This document shows, piece by piece, positions 1 to 9,400 of a stretch of DNA of 20,308 bases. The DNA lies in IMG/VR virus record IMGVR_UViG_3300017717_000122, positions 1 to 20,308 of that record. One strand, 5' to 3'. Numbering within the stretch: the stretch's first letter is position 1; the number at the start of each line of letters is the position of its first letter. Below the pieces are notes generated by a model that worked only from the letters and a program-made list of their open reading frames with translations, did not search any database and was not told the origin of the DNA. The position numbers and the translations under genes are program-made. Origin of the DNA: a virus.

Positions 1-3000
1 GGCACTACCACATTTGCTGAGTGGACATCTGCATTTCCAGATTTATTAACAGCCACAGATACAGTGAACAGTACGCAAAAAGCATTTAATGTGCCAGTAA
101 TAACTAGCGATGGTAAACACCCGCTTCGTGATTATTTCATACAAGACCTAGGTGATAGTGATGCTGATGAGTGGACATTATTAGGTTGGAGAGCAAATCA
201 AAATGGTGCTGGCGATACACCTGCTGTAGGTGATAGATATATTGCAAATGACGATCAGTTTAAACTTGAAATAACCGAGGCTTCTGCGGGTAGTCACTAT
301 ATTGCTGGCGATGATTCTTACGATGCAACTGGTGTGATTTCTGAAAACAATCCAACCATTAAGATGCGTACTGGTGATACATTTACAATTAACAATGCCT
401 TACATGCACAGCACCCTGTTGAGATTAGATTAGTTATAGAAAGCACTGAAGACGGTACTACTGGAGTTGCGGCAACAACAGGAGTTTCTGGTGCAGGTAC
501 TAATTCAGTATCGTTTACCCCGACCTCTGCAGGCACATATTATTATCAGTGTGAGAATCACGAAAATATGTATGGCGTAATTGAAGTATCCACTATAAGT
601 GGAACCGGTAAAGTTATTAATATTACTAATCTCATTAATCAAACCGGAACTATTTTTAACTTTGAATATAGTGGAACACCAATAACTGGCACAGGCTACT
701 GTGCTGATCATAGAAACATATATGCCGGAGATCCGGGCGATTCAACAACTCGTTATAGACACACTGGTGGTGGCTTGTTTGTAGACCCAGTAAGAGATGC
801 ATCAAACAATCCAATTAATACATTACCTAGTGGATTAACAAACACATCTTTCTTAGGTTTTCTTGATGGACACTATTTCCAACCAATTGATTGTCGATCT
901 ATTAGCCCGTATAACGCAACTTCGTCTTTTAGTATAACTGATGTCACTGACACAGAACTTGTAAGGCTTAATACCGATATTATTGGAGATCATTTTAAAG
1001 AAGTGTTGGAGTCGAGACTATCTTTTGATTCTACTAATGTCGATACTGCTAACAATAGACTTATAATTGAAAATCATCAACAAGCAGAAATAAAAAGTAA
1101 ACATCAATTTACCGATGGAAATAATGGTGTGCCTGGTACGATAGTTGGATTAGACACTGATGACTTTGCTTATGTAAAGGTAATAGATGAAGATACGCTT
1201 GAGTTATACGAAACCAGATCAGGTAACGGCACCACATCATCGCCATATGTTTACAGCGACCAAGTTACATTCAGTTCAGCAACTGGTGGTGGATTTCAGC
1301 TTTATGCACAACAACCGAGTGCAGTTGCGACAGAGTTCTATGATCAGATATACAATACAAGCGGTAATTTAGGTGTTGAAAATATCGACACAACTTATGA
1401 AGACGCCTTTTCAGAAGTAACATTTACGATAGGTTCTGTTTCTAGTATCTTAGAAGACAACCCCGGTATAAACTATCAGAATGATGTCGGCGTTAGAATA
1501 TTCAATGAGGTCATAGCGGGGTATGATTTAAAAGATTTGATTATTACATTCGATAACGCACCATTTACTTTACAGCCTAACGAGATAGTAACACAAACAA
1601 TAAGATCGCCATACGAAGGACCTGTTACTGACACTGAGGCTGATTATGTAAATGGTGTTTTAGTAGACCCAGACGAATCAATTGGCGCATTGTTCGATAG
1701 AAGTGTCGATGTAAATGGTTTAAAGATTGCTGTTGGTCGTTCACGAGATAAATTTGGTAACTTAATTGTAACTAACTCAAATTTCGTTATACCCGATGAG
1801 TTTTCTTTGAAAGTTGCTAAAGTTGCAGAACTTATGGTAGACCCAACTGCATCTGGAATCAATACGCAAGCACAGAGAAAAATGATCGGTGTTATTAGAG
1901 GTGACTATGGAACGCCTCATGCAGATAAGCAGACTGCTTTGCAAATAATCTACTCGTCACCCGATTCTTATTTCAGTGACTTTACTGAAACGACTGGTGA
2001 TGCGCCCGGTTTCGCTAATTACAATGGTTATGAAACTTTCTTAAATACTCATGCAGTTGAAGAATACCCGAATGGTTTTATTCGTTATCCATCTCAATCA
2101 ATTGGAGATAGACAAATCGAAGAAGTCTTGGGTTCTCTAATAAGAATAATGCATCTACATGCTATACCTGGGGTTATTGATGGAAGCGATTCTGCAATAA
2201 ACTTTGATCCAGTGGGTCTTAGTGAGCAATGGCAAACTACAGAACTATTCAAAGCAATGAAAGAAGCCATCGATGCAGATAAGTATATACCAACAGACGC
2301 AAATCTTGATCCATTAGGTAGTCCTGCTGATGCAAAAGTAGCACTAAAAGAGTATCTGTACTTTTTGAATTGGGGTATGTGGTCATTAAGTGAGTTCTGG
2401 GGTAGCAGTAAGACGGCAAATTGGACAGACGATATGCTAACTCCATCTGGAATAGAATCTAATAATCCATTGGGTTACGAATTGTTTAACAAATACATTA
2501 ATCCAATTCTAAGTAGACCCAACTTTATACAGCTTCGATCTATTTTCCAAGATAACAATGCGGGTGTTTCTGGATATATAAACACACCAGTTACTTCATA
2601 TCTGACTGCGAGTGAAGTACGAGACCTGCCAGCCTCTACACGACTCACAGTAGACTCGACATTCAACTACGAAGAAAGTGTCACATCATTCGAATTATTA
2701 GAAGAAAAGTATGATGTTAGAATGAAGTTCTTAAAGAGAGTGGGTACAGAGTTTTATTTCAGACCCGTTAGTTTCTTTGGTGTCGATCAGAATGCACCAA
2801 TAACGATTAGAGCAGAAGATAGAAAAATCTTAACAATCAGAAAAGATCAAGAGTCTTTACCTATGGGTGCAAACGCACAAGTATTAGGGGCGGCAGAATA
2901 TAGTACGGGTCAGGTTGAAGAGATTAAAGTCTTGCATACTGGGTATAAATATAAAGATGGAGAGATGGTTGATCTTGTTAATATAGAAGAAGACAGTCCA

Positions 3001-3459
3001 ACATATAATCAAGTAGTTGCTACAGCAAAGATTTCTGCTAATGGTCAAGGTAGTACTGAGGGTAGATGGAAAGACACAAGTTCTTTCTTAAACGAGTCTT
3101 CTGCTATAGTTCATGATAATAACTATTATCAAGAATACTCTTATGATATATCTACAATGATTGATCCAGAAATATTTACACCCTTAGTTAAAGATGTTGT
3201 TGGTGTAGCAGGTACAAAAATGTTTCATACGCCTTTGATAAATAGTGAGAACAGCTTTGAAAGTAATGTGGATGTTGATATTGTAACATTTGATGTTGTT
3301 CTAGAGCCATTTATTGCAGAGGGTACTGGTTTTGTTGGTGATCCTACAGGCTCATTGGAAGCAGGCCCAGAGGGTAGTGAAGTTGGCTTACTTGTTACAG
3401 AAACTACTGGAGAACAATTAATTTCTGTTTCGACAGAAGAAGATGAGACTATTGTATAA
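1..3459 (+). CDS. Giant baseplate/tail structural protein (T4 gene 7 position) with cupredoxin-like domain, 5' end missing
   Basis: The frame is open from base 1, so 1152 residues are visible and the true start lies upstream; the GTG at 64 is only an internal codon. Domains seen, numbered from base 1: a cupredoxin-like beta domain at about 85-200 (His138, Cys184, His187, Met190); beta-rich linkers at about 200-600; a compact Trp-rich, probably helical region at about 620-855; and a C-terminal domain containing NYYQEYSYDI from residue 1041, a closing signature I recall from several marine T4-like tail proteins. It sits just upstream of the gp8 homologue, with a YHYH gene between, which matches the T4 order 6-7-8, and T4 gp7 is also about 1030 residues long. 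I therefore infer a baseplate wedge component or decoration. Direct homology to gp7 is not evident by eye. Its stop overlaps the next start (TAATG). A tail structural role is fairly sure; gp7 identity is tentative. Confidence 0.8.
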   Translation, partial: GTTTFAEWTSAFPDLLTATDTVNSTQKAFNVPVITSDGKHPLRDYFIQDLGDSDADEWTLLGWRANQNGAGDTPAVGDRYIANDDQFKLEITEASAGSHYIAGDDSYDATGVISENNPTIKMRTGDTFTINNALHAQHPVEIRLVIESTEDGTTGVAATTGVSGAGTNSVSFTPTSAGTYYYQCENHENMYGVIEVSTISGTGKVINITNLINQTGTIFNFEYSGTPITGTGYCADHRNIYAGDPGDSTTRYRHTGGGLFVDPVRDASNNPINTLPSGLTNTSFLGFLDGHYFQPIDCRSISPYNATSSFSITDVTDTELVRLNTDIIGDHFKEVLESRLSFDSTNVDTANNRLIIENHQQAEIKSKHQFTDGNNGVPGTIVGLDTDDFAYVKVIDEDTLELYETRSGNGTTSSPYVYSDQVTFSSATGGGFQLYAQQPSAVATEFYDQIYNTSGNLGVENIDTTYEDAFSEVTFTIGSVSSILEDNPGINYQNDVGVRIFNEVIAGYDLKDLIITFDNAPFTLQPNEIVTQTIRSPYEGPVTDTEADYVNGVLVDPDESIGALFDRSVDVNGLKIAVGRSRDKFGNLIVTNSNFVIPDEFSLKVAKVAELMVDPTASGINTQAQRKMIGVIRGDYGTPHADKQTALQIIYSSPDSYFSDFTETTGDAPGFANYNGYETFLNTHAVEEYPNGFIRYPSQSIGDRQIEEVLGSLIRIMHLHAIPGVIDGSDSAINFDPVGLSEQWQTTELFKAMKEAIDADKYIPTDANLDPLGSPADAKVALKEYLYFLNWGMWSLSEFWGSSKTANWTDDMLTPSGIESNNPLGYELFNKYINPILSRPNFIQLRSIFQDNNAGVSGYINTPVTSYLTASEVRDLPASTRLTVDSTFNYEESVTSFELLEEKYDVRMKFLKRVGTEFYFRPVSFFGVDQNAPITIRAEDRKILTIRKDQESLPMGANAQVLGAAEYSTGQVEEIKVLHTGYKYKDGEMVDLVNIEEDSPTYNQVVATAKISANGQGSTEGRWKDTSSFLNESSAIVHDNNYYQEYSYDISTMIDPEIFTPLVKDVVGVAGTKMFHTPLINSENSFESNVDVDIVTFDVVLEPFIAEGTGFVGDPTGSLEAGPEGSEVGLLVTETTGEQLISVSTEEDETIV
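253..600 (+). other. Cupredoxin-like (type 1 copper) domain inside the first protein
   Basis: This region encodes a plastocyanin-like pattern: a GDTFTI strand and an asparagine pair, then HPVEI (His138, codon at 412), and about 45 residues later a strand TYYYQ leading into CENHENM (Cys184 at 550, His187 at 559, Met190 at 568) and a closing strand GVIEV. In type 1 copper proteins the ligands are an early His followed by Cys, His and Met on one loop; all four are present here. The loop is short (C-x2-H-x2-M; plastocyanin has x4 before Met). Copper binding is inferred, not shown. Confidence 0.75.
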
Positions 3460-4445
3460 TGAGTACTCTTAGAATTACTACAGATGGAGACCCATACCCC
3501 GCAAAGGCTGGCATTGGCAGTACATCTGGTGTGCCTGTAAATAATGGAGAAGCTAGAAATTTTTCAAATCAAAATGCGATCAAAGATCAAGTTGACGAAA
3601 ATGGCGCCCCGAAAGTATACAATATAGCATATCGTGGTGGTGGTGGAGGCTCTCTTAGAGATGGCGTGATTATAGCAGAGAGCCCAAACAAGCAAGAAAT
3701 CGCTAACAATGAAATGGTTGGTATAGCGTTAAATGGTGTTGCAATCTATTCGCCGTGTGTGTCACAAATTACTACTGATATTGTTTCTGGTGATACTGAA
3801 TCTTTCGCTGGGTTCAACTATAATCTACCAGAACTACAAGCATCAATCAGTGGTTTTGATGCTTGTGGTGGTTCTGTCGATGACGAAAATGGCGAATATA
3901 GATATAGAAGCGGGCGGTTCCTAGAAAACGGATTTGCAAATAATGAAAGGTTTTCAGATGCGAGTAAGTACTACGCAAGCAATCCATTTGGTGGTAGTGA
4001 CTTTACCAGAACTGGTAATGACCCAGACGATGCGACCGTAACTCCAGGTCATTCGAAAATAGTTGGGTGGGCTTTAGATGGATTCCCGATATACGGCCCG
4101 TTTGCATACTCTAACCCAGTAGACCCCACTTCTGATATAGTGATTATGAGAACTGGATATGAAGTATTAGAGAGTCGTATAGTGTCTCCTACTGCACCAG
4201 ACATCACTACATATCCTTTGGGTACATTTAAAGAAGACTGGGTTTATAATAACCAGAAAGCGAATAGAACATTGGATTTGTATAATGGTAGATTTTGCGT
4301 TACTCCAGAATTTAAAGACGGAACATATGCATATTTTTTAACATTTAGTGACGGGAGTACAAACCCGAGTAGTTTATCATCACCAAGAACTCCAGAATAC
4401 CCGTACATTATTGGTAGAAGCACTAGACAGCAAAGAACTAGATAA
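3459..4445 (+). CDS. YHYH-domain protein in the baseplate cassette
   Basis: The 328-residue protein has the hallmarks of the YHYH family (Pfam YHYH). These are GIALNGVAIYSP at residues 88-99, then His198 followed by GWALDGFPIYGPF at 203-215, then LYNGRFCVTPEFKDGTYAYF at 274-293, and YPYIIG near 314-319. The family is widespread in bacteria, often as secreted proteins of unknown biochemical function, and also occurs in marine T4-like phages. A glycine-rich run (five Gly from residue 60) separates the N-terminal part from the domain, perhaps as a flexible tether. No signal peptide is seen. The ATG at 3459 overlaps the upstream stop by one base (TAATG), which implies translational coupling to the large tail protein. 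Position between a gp7-like gene and gp8 suggests a virion component or tail accessory. Family assignment is firm; function is unknown. Confidence 0.88.
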   Translation: MSTLRITTDGDPYPAKAGIGSTSGVPVNNGEARNFSNQNAIKDQVDENGAPKVYNIAYRGGGGGSLRDGVIIAESPNKQEIANNEMVGIALNGVAIYSPCVSQITTDIVSGDTESFAGFNYNLPELQASISGFDACGGSVDDENGEYRYRSGRFLENGFANNERFSDASKYYASNPFGGSDFTRTGNDPDDATVTPGHSKIVGWALDGFPIYGPFAYSNPVDPTSDIVIMRTGYEVLESRIVSPTAPDITTYPLGTFKEDWVYNNQKANRTLDLYNGRFCVTPEFKDGTYAYFLTFSDGSTNPSSLSSPRTPEYPYIIGRSTRQQRTR

Positions 4446-4461
4446 AATTTGGAAATAATAA

Positions 4462-6420
4462 ATGGCAAAAATTATAACAGAAAATTTTAAGATAGAAACA
4501 ACGAACGAATTATATGGTAGTTTGAACGATCAAAACTATTATATAGTAGCGTCTACAACTTCTACAAAAGAAGAGTTTCAGTCTACACCCGCTATACAAA
4601 ACACGCAAGTCTCTAAGAGGGACTTTATGCGTAGGGTTGTATTCGGTAGAAAAATTAGTACCGATAACGCAAGATACATGTTTTTAGAAAGACCTTGGGT
4701 AAAGGGTACTGTTTATGATCAGTATGACGATACTAAAGATGTCGAAAATCTTAATATGTTTGTATCTGTTAGAGAAGAGGGTAGCGGTAACTACTTGATA
4801 TTTAAGTGTCTAGATAATAATAATGGCGCACAGTCTCAAGAGATAACTGGTACCGTTGACCCTAGCAACTATCAGATGGCTATTACTCAAGATGGTTATC
4901 GTTGGCAGTTTATGTTTAAAGTTTTGTTTTCTGAAGTATTAGATTTTAAAACTTCAGACAATCTACCATTACCTGTAATTTCAACTGGTAGTGGTGGCTA
5001 TGGTGATGAGAAGGTTGTTGCCGCCGCTGAAGAAAACATTTCGAATATCTTATTAACAAATACTACTACCAATCAGTTTAATCAATATCTATTTGGAGAA
5101 GCCACAAGTACAGCAAACGCATCTGATGTTATTATAATTGACCCAGATAGTGCATCTCGTAGCGCATTTAGAAACATAACAGTATCTGTAACAGCAAAAC
5201 CTGGTAGAACGATCTATTCTGCATTGGATGCATATAAAAATATGTATTTTAAGGCTGATGGAAAAATCTATGATGTTATTGCATCAGTATCTTCGCCTAC
5301 AACAAACCAAATCACCCTTAGAATAAAAACTAGAGACATATTTTCGGCGCAACAAGTTTGTCAGCTACTTATTAAAGTTGCTGTGTCTAATAGCACACTT
5401 TCTGGTAAAACAGCAAAAGCGTATTTAGTTCTTGATGAATTTGGTACAGCAAAAAAAGTTGATTTTGAAACCAGAGGTACTGAGTATAAATTTGCAACTG
5501 CTGAAGTAATATACCCTCCTCTATTAAAAACTTCTGCTTCTGTTTTAAGCAACCCGACAACACTTCGTGCAATTGTCTCCCCTAGAGGTGGGCATGGTTC
5601 AGACCCGATTTCAGAAATGGCTATGAGTAAACTCTCTATTAATACAAGTTTTGTGGGTGGAGCAGTAAACGCACCAAACAGCAACGAGTATTCTATTGTC
5701 GGGCTGATTAAAAATCCAACATTTAGCGATGGTGTTAATGCAGATTCTTTTGACAATAGAACAGTTATAAGAGTATCTGGTGATCACATAAACCCTGCAG
5801 GCAATGTTTTAAATGGGGAAGATAGCACTCACACTGTTAGCACACTATTGACTGGAAATGCGGGCGGTGTTAATGATTACATAGAGCAATACATTAAAAC
5901 TATAGACATACAACAAATTGTTGACGGTGTATCATATACTATAGTTGACCCCGGTAATATGAGTAGAAATGACTTCACTTCTATTGGTGCGCCAATTGAA
6001 AATATCGAGTCTGCACATGGATTTGTGTTTACTGCTAACATAGCCAATACTATTCTTGGTTCAGAAAAAACAGCATTAGTATCAACTGTTACAGATAAAG
6101 TAGATATTAACTCTGCAACATACGACTATTCTTTAGACATAATAACAGCAAGAATACACGAATTAGTATCTGATGGCTCAGATACTTTAATTAAAGTTGT
6201 TGATTATGACGGCGACTTTCAGCATAAATTCCAGAAAGGCATATTTTATGTTAAAGAAACCCCATCGTCTTCAGTCAGTATAAATAATAAAATAGCGGAA
6301 AGTATTACATATGGTCAGTATGAATCATATTCGGGCGATCTCTTACACTTTATAGATTTCACCCCTATACCAAGAGATCCTGGCAGAAACGAAACAGTAA
6401 AATTCACATTTGACTTTTAA
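4462..6420 (+). CDS. gp8: Baseplate wedge protein, T4 gp8-like
   Basis: The 652-residue protein resembles the gp8 wedge family of T4-like phages. Visible signatures are IFKCLDNNNG at about 113-122 followed by DGYRWQFMFKV at 144-154, matching the T4 gp8 pattern in which YRCLD is followed by DGYVWEYLFEI. Also present are PRGGHGSDP at 374-382, with VGLIKNPTF shortly after, and a C-terminal DLLHFIDFTPIPR plus a short final beta strand, like the 'GEILY-ENR-PI' ending I recall from marine phage homologues. T4 gp8 has 334 residues; this one is about twice as long, as is usual for cyanophage-type members. In T4, gp8 dimers join gp7, gp10 and others in the baseplate wedge. The ATG at 4462 follows GGAAA at 4451-4455, a weak ribosome site, 16 bases after the YHYH gene. 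Confidence 0.88.
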   Translation: MAKIITENFKIETTNELYGSLNDQNYYIVASTTSTKEEFQSTPAIQNTQVSKRDFMRRVVFGRKISTDNARYMFLERPWVKGTVYDQYDDTKDVENLNMFVSVREEGSGNYLIFKCLDNNNGAQSQEITGTVDPSNYQMAITQDGYRWQFMFKVLFSEVLDFKTSDNLPLPVISTGSGGYGDEKVVAAAEENISNILLTNTTTNQFNQYLFGEATSTANASDVIIIDPDSASRSAFRNITVSVTAKPGRTIYSALDAYKNMYFKADGKIYDVIASVSSPTTNQITLRIKTRDIFSAQQVCQLLIKVAVSNSTLSGKTAKAYLVLDEFGTAKKVDFETRGTEYKFATAEVIYPPLLKTSASVLSNPTTLRAIVSPRGGHGSDPISEMAMSKLSINTSFVGGAVNAPNSNEYSIVGLIKNPTFSDGVNADSFDNRTVIRVSGDHINPAGNVLNGEDSTHTVSTLLTGNAGGVNDYIEQYIKTIDIQQIVDGVSYTIVDPGNMSRNDFTSIGAPIENIESAHGFVFTANIANTILGSEKTALVSTVTDKVDINSATYDYSLDIITARIHELVSDGSDTLIKVVDYDGDFQHKFQKGIFYVKETPSSSVSINNKIAESITYGQYESYSGDLLHFIDFTPIPRDPGRNETVKFTFDF

Positions 6421-6436
6421 GGAAAGAGTATAAAAC

Positions 6437-9400
6437 ATGGGTATCAACAAAGATTTAAATGTAGATCCGTACTACGATGACTTCGATGAATCAAAACAGT
6501 TTAATAGGGTTTTGTTTAAACCTGCTAGGGCTGTGCAAGCGAGAGAGTTGACTCAACTTCAAACTATTCTACAAAAGCAGGTAGAACGGTTTGGGTCAAA
6601 TGTGTATAAAGAAGGTACAATTATAAGTGGTATCAATCTGACAACACGAGACGATATCAACTATGTTAAGCTAGATGATCAGGTGGGGTTTGATGACCCA
6701 TCTCTTTTTAACGAAATTACTGATGAAGATGGTAGAACAAAAAGATATAAACTAGTCGGTAGGGATACTGGTCTAGAAGCAGAAATCATTTTAGGTTTAG
6801 GTGGGTTTGAAACACAGGCGCCAAATCTAAAAACATTCTTTATTAATTATCTTAAAAGTCAAATCCAAACTTCTGATTCTAATCTCGATATTAAAGAATT
6901 TGGTAGTGGTGAAAAACTAGAGATAAGAGACTGGAATGACAATCCAGTGAGTGTTGGTGGAGCAGGCACAACAGTTACTGTGAATGGTGGTGGAGCAGGC
7001 ACTGATCATGTGGGTAAATCTTTTGGTATTTCTTGTGAAGAGGGCGTAATCTATCAAAAGGGTCATTTCATTTTTGTCGAAAAGCAATTTATTATTGTTA
7101 CTCGATATAGTAATGTGGCAGGTCAATCAGCAACAGATTCAAATATAATCAATCCAATCTCTGTAGGTTTCACTATTGAAGAGAATGTTGTTGATTCTAA
7201 TCAAGACTCTAGTCTACTTGATAATGCTTCTGGTTTTAATAATCACCAAGCGCCTGGTGCAGACAGACTTCAATTAGTTCCTAAATTGGTTTCATATGAC
7301 AGCGATACCGCCCCAGACGAATTCTTTACTTTGATTAGATTTAGTGAGGGTAACCCAACCAGAGTTAGAGACTTTACTGAGTTTAGTACTCTAGGTGATG
7401 AGTTAGCCAGAAGAACATATGAAGAGTCTGGAAACTATGTCGTTGAGGGGTTAGACTCTGTACTACAAAAAGAAGATGGTCAAGTAGAAGTTAATGTTTC
7501 ACCAGGTAAGGCTTATATTTATGGCAGAGAAGTCAGAAATGTAGCAAATACTCTTATAGATATCGACCCAGTTATTACTACCCAGTCTAACACAGACCAA
7601 AAAACATCATTTAGTTATGGTCAGTACATTAGGGTTGCATATAGTGGTAGTAACGATTCTAACTTTATTGATTTAAATTTTGATAAGACCGCCGCTGGTT
7701 CTCATCAGAGTTATGTTCTTCTGGGTAATAGTGGTGCGACCAAAATAGGCACATGCAATATTATAAGTGCTAGGCCAGATGTATCCACCGGGAACAATGA
7801 ACTTAGACTTTTTGTATTTAATATAGTCAAGGTTCCGGTTCAAGCTGATGAGAACCTCACACACATAGCATTAAATACGACAAACCCAGCTAACTTTGAC
7901 CCAGCAACGGCAACTAAAGTAGCGGTGATTCAAGAAGATGGTCAGGGTAGAATCTATGGCTCTAATCACTCTACTCTTATTTTCGATACTGGTAAGAATG
8001 GTCTTTCGTCTATCTCTGATACAGACTTGGTTCAAATTAGGCAGACTACTGCCACAGCAAATAGTTCAGGTGTATGTCGAATTCCACCAACAATTGATGG
8101 TCAGCCTATTGCCCAAAGTGCTTACACAATTGCAATTAAAGACAATGGTGGAGGCAATGCTCCAACACTACACCGAGTTACTAATGTAACTAACTATGTA
8201 CCCACTGAAAACAATGATAATGGATTTAATGGAATCGATGTTACTCTTTCTGGCACAAGTGCCGAAGATGGCAACACATTTAGGATAATTTATCCGTTTT
8301 CGTTGACTAGAGATGTGCATCAAGATACTTTGGAAGAAAAAAGTTCTCGTTATGTTCAGTCAACTGTTAGTGGTGGCATCGTTCAACTGGGTGTCGCTAA
8401 TGTTGTTAAGCTAGAAGCAGTATACTTGATAGATGGCGCATTCGATCAATCAGATAATTCGAATCAAAGTGATGTAACATCAGACTTCGTACTTGTAAAC
8501 AATCAAAAAGATAATGTGTATGATTACTCTTATCTTAGACAAAAGAATAAGAGTCCTATTACCTCAGGCAGTAGTCTCCTAGTCAAGTACACTCATTTAG
8601 CACGAGATAATACAAATGGAAATGGTTATTTAACAGTAAATAGCTATCAAAACATTTCTACTACATTAAAACAAATTTTACCAGAGTATACAGGTAAAGA
8701 CTTAAAATCGTATAATCTTTTTGAGTCTATAGATGCACGACCATATGTTCGTGATATGGTTACTCCAAGTCAATCTCTGTCGAATGCACAAACAGTTAGT
8801 AGTTCCGTTATAGATAACAAAGCCGACTTAGTTAGCGGTGGAAATTTACACTTGTTTGAAGAATCGCAAATTGCGTCATCGACATTTAGCTACTTCTTAT
8901 CTAGAATAGATTCTGTTGTTTTAGATGAATATGGCAATACGCTATTAATTAAGGGTGGTGAAGCTGAAAGCCCAGTGCCACCAAAATTAGACAGACAATA
9001 TGCTCTTGCAGATATTCTGATACCGGGTGGCTCAAACGAAATAAACGGCGACAATAGAATTAGAATAGAAGAGCGATCCAATAAAAACTACACAATGTTA
9101 GACATTGAACAACTTGAAGATAGACTGGATGACTTAACTGATATGGTTACTCTGTCAATGGCGGAAAGAGACATACAGAGTTTAATAATAACAGACACTG
9201 ACGGAACAGAAAGATTTAAAAATGGTATTCTTGCAGACACATTTAAAGACTTAACTGGCGCAGACTTTACTGACCCAGAGTTCAATGCGTCTATTGATAA
9301 GTCTAAGTTTGTTGCACAGCCTGCTATTAAAGAGTTCCCTCTTGATCTGAAGATTGATTTTAGTAACACAGATAATGTTTCTGAAGATTTTGAAGAGTTA

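Noticed and set aside
64-66. GTG as start codon of the first gene
   Set aside because: The same frame is open and coding-like back to base 1, and no ribosome site precedes the GTG; the gene simply begins outside the window.
2944-2951. Exact TATAAATA inside the first gene
   Set aside because: It is about 500 bases from the next start, lies in a conserved coding stretch (HTGYKYKDG), and about one chance match is expected in this window.
5450-5458. Run of seven A's as a possible frameshift site in the gp8-like gene
   Set aside because: The zero frame continues for hundreds of conserved residues, and no downstream structure or useful alternative frame was seen.
5361-5756. 131-codon open frame on the minus strand
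   Set aside because: It lies wholly within the gp8-like gene, has no ribosome site of note and no recognisable protein features; it is a shadow of the real gene. The other minus-strand frames were dismissed for the same reason.
7938-8189. 83-codon overlapping frame on the plus strand
   Set aside because: It lies inside the DUF4815-type gene in another frame, with no independent start signal, and its product has the Leu/Gln-rich look of an out-of-frame translation.
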